Origin: Flectonema sp. DT1601
Lineage: Eukaryota; Euglenozoa; Diplonemea; Diplonemida; Diplonemidae
Length of the DNA: 64,000 nucleotides
Assembly: GCA_964019425.1 (NCBI GenBank)
Contig: OZ025820.1
Location: 496,001-560,000, forward strand
Direction of reading: 5' to 3'
Shown piece after piece: positions 21,053-32,521 of the stretch. The notes beneath the pieces were generated by a model. That model saw only the letters and a list, made by a program, of their open reading frames with translations. It was not told the DNA's origin and ran no database searches. Positions within the stretch are counted from its first letter, which is position 1. Every line of letters starts with the position of its first letter. Made by a program: the position numbers and the translations under genes.

Positions 21053-21493
21053 TCTTTTGTTTTAGAGAAATAACAAAAAGAGCAAAATTTGCTAAGGAAA
21101 GGAAGTAACATATTAGTTAAAAGTGTACCGATATAATATAACGTCTCAAACACAGCGCTAACCAGTGCAACGAGAGCTAATAAGTTCGATAAGCCACTGC
21201 TGAACCAACATAATAGGTGCAGAGTGCATTTTAGATAAGGAAGGACATTTTTCATTTTTCCGTTCCGTTAGGACAGAAAAGTAATAAGTATGAAATAATT
21301 TTCGACGTACCAGAGCCTGCATAGCCGAGTTGTTATGGTCGTCGACCTTAAATCGCTTACGTAACCGTGGTCGGGGGTTCAATTCCCGGTCACGGCACAA
21401 TTTTTGGTATTTTTAACCAGAAAATTTTAAAGTAAAAAACAGTAAGAAAAAGGCACAAAAGTGGACTTGGTGATCATTCCCTGAGTAAACTAT
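21051..21493 (-). repeat. Split direct repeat A1 of the YR retrotransposon
   Basis: The outer 5' repeat, 443 bp, matching 16270-16712. It ends at the Gag-like start codon. Confidence 0.87.
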
Positions 21494-21650
21494 AAATATA
21501 GGTGGCACACAACAGCGAAAAATAAATATAGGTGGCACACAACAGCGAAAGAAAAAAAGAAAAAAAAACACAACGGAGAAAAATTCTTTTAGGTGGACTA
21601 CAACGGAGAAAAATAAAGTTTTGGGGTAGCAACGGAGAATTTTCCTTTTT
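21494..21650. repeat. Short tandem ggtggcacacaacag repeats
   Basis: Two close copies of aaatataggtggcacacaac, then diverged caacggagaaaaat copies. One copy also lies just left of the retrotransposon (15990-16027), so the element sits inside this repeat. Confidence 0.7.
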
Positions 21651-21654
21651 TTTT

Positions 21655-22387
21655 TTAAAAATAAATAAAAAGAATATAAAAAAAAAAAATAAAAAAAAAA
21701 GAATAAACAATGTTATCATTGTTTCTTATCGATCGACTTTGTCGACTAATTTCTATTTTCCGTCCTGGTCAAGACGCTAAACTGATTATTTTTTTCTTTA
21801 AAAAATAAATAAAAAGAATAAAAAAAAAAAAAAGAAAAATGAATAAACAATGTTATCATTGTTTCTTATCGATCGACTTTGTCGACTAATTTCTATTTTC
21901 CGTCCTGGTCAGGACGCTAAACTGATTGTTTTTTCTTTAAAAAATAAATAAAAAGATAAAAAAAAAAAAGAAAAAAAAGGAATAAACAATGTTATCATTG
22001 TTTTTTTTATCGATCGACTATGTCGATTACTTTCTATTTTCCGTCCTGGTCAGGACGCTAAACTGACTGTTTTTTCTTTAAAAAATAAATAAAAAGTTAA
22101 AAAAAAAAAAAAAAAAAAAGGAATAAACAATGTTATCATTGTTTTTTTTTATCGATCGACTATGTCGATTACTTTCTATTTTCCGTCCTGGTCAAGATGC
22201 TAAACTGATTGTTTTATTTTTTTAAAAATAAATAAAAAGAATATAAAAAAAAAAAATAAAAAAAAAAGAATAAACAATGTTATCATTGTTTTTTTTTTAT
22301 CGATCGACTTTGTCGACTAATTTCTATTTTCCGTCCTGGTCAAGACGCTAAACTGATTGTTTTTTCTTTTAAAAAATAAATAAAAGA

Positions 22388-22418
<31 letters not shown>

Positions 22419-24019
22419 GAAATAAACAATGTTATCATTGTTTTTTTTATCGATCGACTTTGTCGACTAATTTCTATTTTCCGTCCTGGTCAAGACGCTA
22501 AACTGATTGTTTTTTTTTTTTTAAAAATTAATAAAAAGAATATAAAAAAAAAAAAAAAAAAGAAAAATGAATAAACAATGTTATCATTGTTTCTTATCGA
22601 TCGACTTTGTCGACTAATTTCTATTTTCCGTCCTGGTCAGGACGCTAAACTGATTGTTTTTTCTTTAAAAAATAAATAAAAAGATAAAAAAAAAAAAAAA
22701 AAAAGGAATAAACAATGTTATCATTGTTTTTTTTATCGATCGACTATGTCGATTACTTTCTATTTTCCGTCCTGGTCAGGACGCTAAACTGATTGTTTTT
22801 TCTTTAAAATAATTAAAAGGATTTAAAAAAAAAAAAAAAAAAAAAGAATAAACAATGTTATCATTGTTTCTTATCGATCGACTTTGTCGACTAATTTCTA
22901 TTTTCCGTCCTGGTCAGGACGCTAAACTGATTGTTTTTTCTTTAAAAAATAAATAAAAAGATAAAAAAAAAAAAAAAAAAAGGAATAAACAATGTTATCA
23001 TTGTTTTTTTTATCGATCGACTATGTCGATTACTTTCTATTTTCCGTCCTGGTCAAGACGCTAAACTGATTGTTTTTTTCAAAATTAATAAAAAAGAATA
23101 TAAAAAAAAAAATAATAAAAAAAAAATAAAAAAAAAAAGATTAAACAATGTTATCATTGTTTTTTTTTATCGTTCGACCTTGTCGACTAATTTCTATTTT
23201 TTTTTTTCTTTAAAAATAAATAAAAAAGAATTAAAAAAAAAAAAAAAAAAAGAATAAACAATGTTATCATTGTTTTTTTATCGATCGACTCTGTCGACTA
23301 ATTTCTATTTTCCGTTTTCTTTTCTTTAAAAAATAAATAAAAAGAATTTAAAAAAAAAAAAAAAAAAAAAAGATTAAACAATGTTATCATTGTTTTTTTA
23401 TCGATCGACTATGTCGATTACTTTCTATTTTCCGTCCTGGTCAAGACGCTAAACTGATTGTTTTTTTCAAAATTAATAAAAAAGAATATAAAAAAAAAAA
23501 TAATAAAAAAAAAATAAAAAAAAAAGATTAAACAATGTTATCATTGTTTTTTTTTATCGTTCGACCTTGTCGACTAATTTCTATTTTTTTTTTCTTTAAA
23601 ATAAATAAAAAAGAATAAAAAAAAAAAAAAAAAAAGAATAAACAATGTTATCATTGTTTTTTTATCGATCGACTATGTCGATTACTTTCTATTTTCCGTC
23701 CTGGTCAAGACGCTAAACTGATTGTTTTTTTCAAAATTAATAAAAAAGAATATAAAAAAAAAAATAATAAAAAAAAAATAAAAAAAAAAAGATTAAACAA
23801 TGTTATCATTGTTTTTTTTATCGTTCGACCTTGTCGACTAATTTCTATTTTTTTTTTCTTTAAAAATAAATAAAAAAGAATAAAAAAAAAAAAAAAAAAA
23901 GAATAAACAATGTTATCATTGTTTTTTTATCGATCGACTATGTCGATTACTTTCTATTTTCCGTCCTGGTCAAGACGCTAAATTGATTGTTTCTTCTTTA
24001 AAAATAAATTAAAAAAAAA

Positions 24020-24054
<35 letters not shown>

Positions 24055-24195
24055 AATAAACAATGTTATCATTGTTTTTATCGATCGGCTTTGTCGACTA
24101 ATTTCTATTTTCCGTCCTGGTCAAGACGCTAAACTGATTGTTTTTCTAAAAATAAATAAAAAGAATAAAAAAAAAAAAAAAAAAAAAGAATAAAC
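21655..24195 (+). repeat. Main satellite array, about 18 units
   Basis: The core aataaacaatgttatcattg (final block aacaatgttatcattg in variants) occurs about 18 times between 21700 and 24075, giving a mean period near 140 bp. Each unit has an AACAATG/CATTGTT hairpin, a T tract, the atcgatcgac...gtcga palindrome, ttctattttccgtcctggtc, acgctaaactgattg, and an A-rich tail of varying length. Some units lack the gtcctggtcaagacg block. Most length change is in the A and T tracts. Confidence 0.93.
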
Positions 24196-25021
24196 GTGAG
24201 TTGAATTTCCAGGTGAGATTTGGACTGTTAGCTTTTGGCTAAGGCCCTCCCTGAAGAGCAAGAACAAAAAAAACTACTCACACCTGAAGAAAACATACAC
24301 AAAGAACACACTGTAAGCTGTGTGTGTATTTTGTGTTTGTCACAACAGGAGAGAAAAGAAAGAATGTCAAGGTTGGTCACCTTGCCTATCAACGCACAAC
24401 ATTGGTGGTCTCTACTAGACCCTGAGTGATCCCACTGGATCTCTCATCGTTCATAGTACCCTATGTGAAGTTATAAAATCAAAGGTAAACTATGAACTAC
24501 AAATGACTTAGCCTGTTATTATAATGCCACAGGCAGGCCCTGCATTCAGCAACTATCCAGCAGTGCTTGGATGTCCTGATCTTCTTCTAAAAAAAAGAAA
24601 GAAAAACAAAACTGTAGCTGGGATCACTCAGGATCAACAGACTACCAATGCTACCTGTTGTACTTGCTCACTATGGGGGGTGATGCCAAACACCCAGAAG
24701 TACTAAACTACTTTCCTTCTTGCTGCCCAGGAGTTTCTGACCAGAACTAATAGAAAATAAAAAGTAGATGGGAAACAATAAAAAGTAAAATGGATATAAC
24801 TGAAGTTAAACAAGACAAATGAAGTAACAGACCAGAACAGAAAGAGAATTGTAATAGAAGATTACAAATAAAAAAATGCAAGTATCAACACATAATCTAG
24901 ATACACCAGCAGCTAACAAACAACATAAAATTGAAGATCAGTTGCCAGAGTATTTCAACCATGGTAGAATACTCGCCCCTCTGGCAGGGATTATCCCAGA
25001 CTTGTCCTTTAATTTAGTTAG
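24196..25021 (+). repeat. Family R copy 2, inserted in the satellite
   Basis: It starts gtgagttgaatttccaggtg and runs to aatttagttag, where it is cut short relative to the longer copies. The satellite core is split by it: aataaac lies on the left and atgttatcattg resumes on the right. There is at most one base lost and no target duplication. Forward short frames (for example 24235-24429, 24524-24706) recur in other R copies but match no family I know. Confidence 0.8.
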
Positions 25022-25249
25022 ATGTTATCATTGTTTTTTTATCGATCGACTTTGTCGACTAATTTCTATTTTCCGTTTTCTTTTCTTTAAAAAATAAATA
25101 AAAAGAATATAAAAAAAAAAAAAAAAAAAAAAAAAGAATAAACAATGTTATCATTGTTTCTTATCGATCGACTTTGTCGACTAATTTCTATTTTCCGTCC
25201 TGGTCAAGACGCTAAACTGATTGTTTTTTCTTTAAAAATAAATAAAAGA

Positions 25250-25282
<33 letters not shown>

Positions 25283-25800
25283 AATAAACAATGTTATCAT
25301 TGTTTTTTTTTATCGATCGACTTTGTCGACTAATTTCTATTTTCCGTCCTGGTCAAGACGCTAAACTGATTATTTTTTTCTTTAAAAAATAATAAAAAGA
25401 ATAAAAAAAAAAAAAAAAAAAATGAATAAACAATGTTATCATTGTTTCTTATCGAGCGACTTTGTCGACTAATTTCTATTTTCCGTCCTGGTCAGGACGC
25501 TAAACTGATTGTTTTTTCTTTAAGAAATAAATAAAAAGTTAAAAAAAAAAAAAAAAAAAAAAAAGGAATAAACAATGTTATCATTGTTTTTTTTTTATCG
25601 ATCGACTATGTCGATTACTTTCTTTTTTCTGTCCTGGTCAAGACGCTAAACGGAAGTTTTTTCTTTAAAATAATTAAAAGGATTTAAAAAAAAAAAAAAA
25701 AAAAAAAAAGAATAAACAATGTTATCATTGTTTTTTTTTCTATCGATCGACTATGTCGATTAATTTCTATTTTCCGTCCTGATCGAGACACTAAACTGAT
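25022..25800 (+). repeat. Satellite array continuation, about 6 units
   Basis: The same satellite unit resumes after the R insertion, with cores near 25022, 25141, 25287, 25428, 25569 and 25717. Confidence 0.9.
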
Positions 25801-26273
25801 TGTTTCCTTTTTTTTTAAATAATAAATAAAAAAAAAAAAATAAAAAAAAAAAAAAAAAAGAGCATCTCCCTGCTATCCCTCATATCCCCACAATAATATT
25901 ATACCTTTTCATTTTCTCTTTCCTTTTCTGGTCTTTATTTTTTTTTTTTCCTTTTTCATACAACGTTTTTTTATTTATATATTTTTTTTTTTTTTTTTTC
26001 ATGTTTGATTATTTCCTCTTCATATTTTTTTTCTTTTTTCTTTTCTTTCTTTTTTTTCTTTTTTTTCTCTGCCTCTCTCTTAATTCTGTTCGTTTCTTTG
26101 AAACGAAAATTCATTTGAATATTATTCCTTGGTCAGCAACCATCATTGTCGCCCTTTGGGCCTGTTAAAAAAAATAAAAAATAAAAAGAAAGTTTACATC
26201 GGGAATAGGGCAGGAGCCAAAAGCTCCCAGTCCGTTACTTCCCACTTTATCGAAATTCGTGCGTTGATAGGCA
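25801..26273. repeat. A/T tracts, gagcatctccctgct block and repeat D (reverse)
   Basis: It holds the satellite tail, the short block gagcatctccctgctatcc, pyrimidine tracts, and at about 26080-26170 the reverse complement of part of repeat D. A 20-bp scrap of R (gtgcgttgataggcaaggtg, 26259-26278) ends at the left terminus of the TIR element. Confidence 0.65.
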
Positions 26274-26602
26274 AGGTGTGAGGCGATCGGCAGGGGTGGA
26301 GGTTTCACGAAATTTCACGATCCTTCACGGTTTGTCACGAGTTGTCACTACCTATCACGAAAATTCACTGCCAAAAAGCATGGTGAAAAATCGTGAATAA
26401 TCGTGAATTTTGATATTGAGATTTGTGGTTTGGTAAAAAAAACTACTCAGGGGGGGCCTGAACTGCACTGCTTCGTGGTTGTCATCGGTGCTTGTTAATC
26501 CTATCGTTCTCTACAGTTTATTGTTAATACTACTTCTCTTTAATCCAGCTCTTGTTACAGTTTCATGTGGTTGCTGAACTATTCTAGCACAGGTGTATGT
26601 TC

Positions 26603-27878
26603 GTTTTCTATCCCTTCTCCTATCCCTTTTGTTCAAAAAAAGCGGGAGGAAATTCTCTCATTCATGCTAAGATGCACTCTGAACTTTGATTTTTTTGATC
26701 TGAGTGTGAGGGAATGACCTGTTAGTGCATTGGGCATAAGCTGGGCTGCAGTTTAGATGTCTTAGGTGTTAATAAGGGGTTCCTCTTAGCATTTTTCTTT
26801 GTTACCACCTTATGATTTTCTTGAAGAAAAAAAATAGAAGTCATAATGGTGCTTCCCTCTGGAAGGGTTGTAAGCCATGGTGTCCAACTAAATTAAAGGA
26901 CAAGTCTGGGATAATCCCTGCCAGAGGGGCGAGTATTCTACCATGGTTGAAATACTCTGGCAACTGATCTTCAATTTTATGTTGTTTGTTAGCTGCTGGT
27001 GTATCTCGATCATGTGTTGATACTTGCATTTTTTTTTTATTTGTAATCTTTTACTACAATAACTCTTGCAATTATCTTTTCTTTTTTATTCTCTATCTGT
27101 TCTGGTCTGTTTCTTCATTTTTTTACATTAATAATTACATTTTGTTCAAAAAGAAAAAAAAAGAAAAAAGATTTCATATTAGAAACTAGGAAACTAGGTT
27201 AACACTTAGTTAAAATTAAGACCGGTTAGTCAGTTTAAGGTCTTGTCTAGGACCAACATTCTTGTTTAACTTCAGTTATATTCATTTTACTTTTTATTGT
27301 TTCCCATCTGTTTTTATTTTCTATTAGTTCTGGTCAGAAACCCCTGGGCAGCAAGAAGGAAAGCAGTTTAGTACTTCTGGGTGTTTGGCATCACCCCCCA
27401 TAGTGAGCAAGTACAACAGGTAGCATTGGTAGTCTGTTGATCCTGAGTGATCCCAGCTACAGTTTTGTTTTTCTTTCTTTTTTTTAGAAGAAGATCAGGA
27501 CATTCAAGCACTGCTGGATAGTTGCTGAATGCAGGGCCTGCCTGTGGCATTATAATAACAGGCTAAGTCATTTGTAGTTCATAGTTTACCTTTGATTTTA
27601 TAACTTCACATAGGGTACTATGAACGATGAGAGATCCAGTGGGATCACTCAGGGTCTAGTAGAGACCACCAATGTTGTGCGTTGATAGGCAAGGTGACCA
27701 ACCTTGACATTCTTTCTTTTCTCTCCTGTTGTGACAAACACAAAATACACACACAGCTTACAGTGTGTTCTTTGTGTATGTTTTCTTCAGGTGTGAGTAG
27801 TTTTTTTGTTCTTGCTCTTCAGGGAGGGCCTTAGCCAAAAGCTAACAGTCCAAATCTCACCTGGTAAACTCAACTCTT
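26603..27878 (-). repeat. Family R copy 3, nested in the TIR element
   Basis: The longest R copy (about 1.28 kb). It runs from tgttcgttttctatccctt to ctggtaaactcaactc and interrupts sequence that is continuous in copy B (cacaggtg...ttgataggcatg). It includes an extra segment at about 27060-27265 absent from other R copies. Confidence 0.8.
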
Positions 27879-28325
27879 GATAGGCATGTGTGGTGATTGT
27901 TGAAGTGGTGGTGCTTGTTAATCCTATCGTTCTCTAAAGTTTATTGTGGTAATGCATTCACATGGCTCTCGTAAGAGTAACAGTGCAACTTCGCGATTCC
28001 TTGCCAGCAGAGATCTTGCTGTATGTGACTAGCAGATCAAAGCTGTTAGATGTATTGGGTGGTATGGGACTAGAAGTTGAAGATGACTTGGAGGTTAGGG
28101 CTCGTGTTGCTGGCACGGATGGCATGCTGATCTGGTGCGATGAGAAGATTGGTGAGGTTGACGGTGTATCGCAATACACTGTTGCTGGGACCCTGCATCA
28201 CCGCCCACAGCCACCAAGTACAGTTGTCCCGATCCTCTTGCAGCACATCGCCATGCGCCGCATTCCGCAGTTTACCCGCCAGCTTCATGGTCTTGACTCC
28301 GTCAGTTATTGGGCTGCACGAAGAG

Positions 28326-28474
28326 GAGTTGAATTTCCAGGTGAGATTTGGACTGTTAGCTTTTGGCTAAGGCCCTCCCTGAAGAGCAAGAACAAAAAAA
28401 CTACTCACACCTGAAGAAAACATACACAAAGAACACACTGTAAGCTGTGTGTGTATTTTGTGTTTGTCACAACT
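28326..28474 (+). repeat. Family R copy 4 (terminal fragment)
   Basis: It begins gagttgaatttccaggtgag directly within the coding trace of the TIR element and ends after about 150 bp at gtttgtcacaac. Confidence 0.75.
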
Positions 28475-28572
28475 ACTAAGTGTTTCTCACTTAGATTTTT
28501 TTTTTGCTTTTCAGCTCCTTAAAAGCTGCTAAGTATTTCTGCTAAGTGTTTCTCACTTAGAATTTTATTTTT

Positions 28573-29675
28573 ATGTTCGTTTTCTATCCCTTCTCCTATC
28601 CCTTTTGTTCAAAAAAAGCGGGAGGAAATTCTCTCATTCACGCTAAGATGCACTCTGAACTTTGATTTTTTGATCTGAGTGTGAGGGAATGACCTGTTAG
28701 TGCATTGGGCATAGGCTGGGCTGCAGTTTAGATGTCTTAGGTGTTAATAGGGGGTTCCTCTTAGCATTTTTCTTTGTTCCCACCTTATGATTTTCTTGAA
28801 GAAAAAAAATAGAAGTCATAATGGTGCTTCCCTCTGGAAGGGTTGTAAGCCATGGTGTCCAACTAAATTAAAGGACAAGTCTGGGATAATCCCTGCCAGA
28901 GGGGCGAGTATTCTACCATGGTTGAAATACTCTGGCAACTGATCTTCAATTTTATGTTGTTTGTTAGCTGCTGGTGTATCTTGATTATGTGTTGATACTT
29001 GCATTTTTTTATTTGTAATCTTCTATTACAATCCTCTTTCTGTTCTGGTCTGTTACTTCATTTGTCTTGTTTAACTTCAGTTATATCCATTTTACTTTTT
29101 ATTGTTTCCCATCTACTTTTTATTTTCTATTAGTTCTGGTCAGAAACTCCTGGGCAGCAAGAAGGAAAGCAGTTTAGTACTTCTGGGTGTTTGGCATCAC
29201 CCCCCATAGTGAGCAAGTACAACAGGTAGCATTGGTAGTCTGTTGATCCTGAGTGATCCCAGCTACAGTTTTGTTTTTCTTTCTTTTTTTTTAGAAGAAG
29301 ATCAGGACATCCAAGTACTGCTGGATAGTTGCTGAATGCAGGGCCTGCCTGTGGCATTATAATAACAGGCTAAGTCATTTGTAGTTCATAGTTTACCTTA
29401 GATTTTATAACTTCACATAGGTACTATGAACGATGAGAGATCCAGTGGGATCACTCAGGGTCTAGTAGAGACCACCAATGTTGTGCGTTGATAGGCAAGG
29501 TGACCAACCTTGACATTCTTTCTTTTCTCTCCTGTTGTGACAAACACAAAATACACACACAGCTTACAGTGTGTTCTTTGTGTATGTTTTCTTCAGGTGT
29601 GAGTAGTTTTTTTGTTCTTGCTCTTCAGGGAGGGCCTTAGCCAAAAGCTAACAGTCCAAATCTCACCTGGTAACT
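28573..29675 (-). repeat. Family R copy 5, left arm of a palindrome
   Basis: Reverse-oriented, near full-length R. About 817 bp of it (28717-29533) pairs with copy 6 in the opposite orientation. Confidence 0.8.
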
Positions 29676-29679
29676 TAAC

Positions 29680-30498
29680 TCAGGAGAGAAAAGAAAGAAT
29701 GTCAAGGTTGGTCACCTTGCCTATCAACGCACAACATTGGTGGTCTCTACTAGACCCTGAGTGATCCCACTGGATCTCTCATCGTTCATAGTACCCTGTG
29801 TGAAGTTATAAAATCAAAGGTAAACTATGAACTACAAATGACTTAGCCTGTTATTATAATGCCACAGGCAGGCCCTGCATTCAGCAACTATCCAGCAGTG
29901 CTTGGATGTCCTGATCTTCTTCTAAAAAAAAGAAAGAAAAACAAAACTGTAGCTGGGATCACTCAGGATCAACAGACTACCAATGCTACCTGTTGTACTT
30001 GCTCACTATGGGGGGTGATGCCAAACACCCAGAAGTACTTAACTACTTTCCTTCTTGCTGCCCAGGAGTTTCTGACCAGAACTAATAGAAAATAAAAAGT
30101 AGATGGGAAACAATAAAAAGTAAAATGCATATAACTGAAGTTAAACAAGACAAATGAAGTAACAGACCAGAACAGAAAGAGAATTGTAATAGAAGATTAC
30201 AAATAAAAAAATGCAAGTATCAACACATAATCAAGATACACCAGCAGCTAACAAACAACATAAAATTGAAGATCAGTTGCCAGAGTATTTCAACCATGGT
30301 AGAATACTCGCCCCTCTGGCAGGGATTATCCCAGACTTGTCCTTTAATTTAGTTGGACACCATGGCTTACAACCCTTCCAGAGGGAAGCACCATTATGAC
30401 TTCTATTTTTTTTCTTCAAGAAAATCATAAGGTGGGAACAAAGAAAAATGCTAAGAGGAACCCCCTATTAACACCTAAGACATCTAAACTGCAGCCCA
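29680..30498 (+). repeat. Family R copy 6, right arm of a palindrome
   Basis: Forward-oriented R lacking its first part. It starts aggagagaaaagaaagaatg and ends ctgcagccca, where TIR-element sequence resumes. It is nearly identical to the reverse complement of 28717-29533. Confidence 0.8.
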
Positions 30499-32335
30499 GA
30501 GAGATGATCCGGTGGTTGTATGTGCAGGATTGTGTGTTTCTCATTCGCAACCGGGAGAGTACTTTCTGCCTAGTAAGTGACGCAACATCTGTGACAGAAA
30601 ACTCGTCAGCGCTACACATCACTGCTGCTACAGCTACGACTGCATGCTATAGTCTTGCATGCAGACTGACACAGAGCCACCAAGCTCAATCATTCTGTGA
30701 CACACTACGACGTGCGCCACTTCCAGCAGCTCGGAATCTTAATCACTGATCCGGCACCACCACCTCTGTCAACCTGCACGATTACCTGCGCTCAGTGATC
30801 GGGGTGGATCAGAATACAGGGGGTTTAAATTATTTAACCAAGATGGCAATATCTGCCTCATCCCGGAGCCTACACACCGAGTTCATTGCATTGCCTCCTG
30901 GATTGCGAAGTACTTTGGCCTCAGTGACTTCCTCCGTTCAATAGTAACGCTGTGCTTCTTCATACGTGGGAATCGGTCGTTTGCTTACTGGCTTCGCAAG
31001 AAGCACCGCATCTCTTTTAGGGCGTGCCCATTTAAAGAGAAGGTTACGAATGGGCGCTTCGGCAGAAAGTTCAGGACAGCCAGGCCAGAAGATCAGGCCA
31101 CTGTCACCTCGATTATTGGGAAAAGATTTTTACATTGCTCGATACCGAGCTTCCAGGTAGATGGTTCTACATGCTGGAACCCTTGGGGGGAAAGGGCATT
31201 TTTCGTTGCTGCTATTGCGGTGACACAGTCTCCCCTCACCACGCCCGCCTGCTGGAAGTCAATAGGCAGGTCAACCACGCCCTCTCCCATGTGAACCACA
31301 TTCAGGTCTCTAAGCTGAAGAGCGATGTCCCCGATGACCCCATGCTCACCAAGCCTGATGCCAGCATCATCCCGGTGGACGCACCATCCCTACCTAACCC
31401 CCCAACCAAGTCCCAGCGCGGGGCATTCATTTTCTCTGTTGTTGAATGCTTTGCGCTGGAGCTCCCCACAAAGCTAAAGTTGCGTGACCCCCTCTCCCTC
31501 CCGGTGCCCCAGCAGTCCGCCACACTGACCCAAGCGAAAGCAGCGAAAGCAGCAAAAAATGCTGCTGCCAGGAAAGTTGCACAAGAAAAAACTGCTCAGC
31601 GAAAAGAGGAGGCAAGAAAGGAGAAGGCGGCTGCCTAGAAGGCGAAGGAGGAAGCAAGGGATGCAGCCAGGAAGAAGGCTGCAGAGGCGAAGAAAAAGAA
31701 GGCTGCAGAACCGGCACGCAAGAATCCCAAGGTTGAGCAATGACAACAGTTGCTCTTTGGATTTTTTATTTATTTAACCAAAAAAATTATCATCAGCTTG
31801 GAACCCAATGATTACACTCACTTGTTTCTACCCCAATGAATTACCTCTCATTGTCTCTCAAGCAATATCAATATGGGTTGTCAGGCTGTCTCCTGGCAGA
31901 GATGGGAGGAGTAATGGAAAGACACCACAGAACAGAACAGTCTGAACGAGAATGAGCCCCTCAGTGATTAACCCACCGCACACGCGATGCGCCGGTCCAA
32001 AGTCCGGAACCTCACCACAAGCGATGGTCAGGAAGGGTGATGGGTCACTGGGCACAAGCGATGCCCATTTAGTTGTCAAAGTGACATGACGTATGGCAAA
32101 CTGAACAGGTTTGACATCGCACAGCACACCAGCACCAACGGTACCATCTGGATATCACTCACTTTTTTCACTAGAATTCACACATTTTCACACATTTTCA
32201 CACATTTTCACAGGATTTCACTACCAAAAAGCAGCAAAAAATTAAGTGAAAATTCGTGAAAAATCGTGAAAAATCGTGAATTTTCGTGTAGCAAAGTGAA
32301 AAATCGTGAACACCTCCACCCTGCCGATCGCCTCA

Positions 32336-32521
32336 AGGTGACCAACCTTGACATTCTTTCTTTTCTCTCCTGTTGTGACAAACACAAAATACACACACAG
32401 CTTACAGTGTGTTCTTTGTGTATGTTTTCTTCAGGTGTGAGTAGTTTTTTTTGTTCTTGCTCTTCAGGGAGGGCCTTAGCCAAAAGCTAACAGTCCAAAT
32501 CTCACCTGGTAAACTCAACTC
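32336..32521 (-). repeat. Family R copy 7 (fragment right of the TIR element)
   Basis: It continues the R sequence interrupted by TIR copy A (aggtgaccaaccttgac onward) and ends at the R terminus ggtaaactcaactc. Confidence 0.75.

Larger units (their letters stand above)
16028..21493 (-). mobile_element. VIPER-like tyrosine-recombinase retrotransposon, whole-looking
   Basis: A 5.47 kb element read on the minus strand. Its ends are split direct repeats in the A1-ORFs-B1-A2-B2 arrangement typical of Ngaro/PAT/VIPER-type elements: A1 21493-21051, B1 16938-16715, A2 16712-16270, B2 16251-16028. Gene order is a Gag-like ORF, then tyrosine recombinase, then reverse transcriptase/RNase H. Recombinase ahead of RT is the order described for kinetoplastid VIPER/TATE elements and differs from DIRS1. 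The A copies look identical by eye and the B copies nearly so, which implies a recent insertion. The three ORFs are long and open. Flanking DNA on both sides is the same short ggtggcacacaacag repeat. Confidence 0.85.
26279..32335 (+). mobile_element. Unclassified TIR element, copy A (6.06 kb, with nested R copies)
   Basis: The left end tgaggcgatcggcaggg and the right end (reverse complement of ccctgccgatcgcctca) form terminal inverted repeats of about 24 bp with one length difference. A 5-bp direct repeat AGGTG flanks it (26274-26278 and 32336-32340), and the flanks rejoin into an R sequence, so it inserted into R. Subterminal DNA is packed with short ttcacga/tcgtgaa repeats on both sides. 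Coding traces start at 27962 (MALVRVTVQLRDSLP). They continue after the nested R copies with a Cys/His cluster (CCYCGDTVSPHH near 31210) and a Lys/Ala-rich C-terminus ending at about 31743. I recognise no transposase family; reading frames are interrupted by insertions. Confidence 0.75.

Noticed and set aside
16270-21493. Long terminal repeats of an LTR retrotransposon
   Set aside because: The repeats are split as A1...B1-A2-B2 and the element encodes a tyrosine recombinase, which fits YR elements, not LTR elements.
21655-24195. CRISPR-like array because of regular short palindromic repeats
   Set aside because: The unit is about 140 bp with A/T-tract spacers of shared sequence, there are no unique spacers, and the host is eukaryotic. 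It is a satellite.
24235-24706. Short frames in family R as host genes
   Set aside because: They recur in nearly every R copy, overlap low-complexity stretches and match no family. They are treated as part of the repeat.
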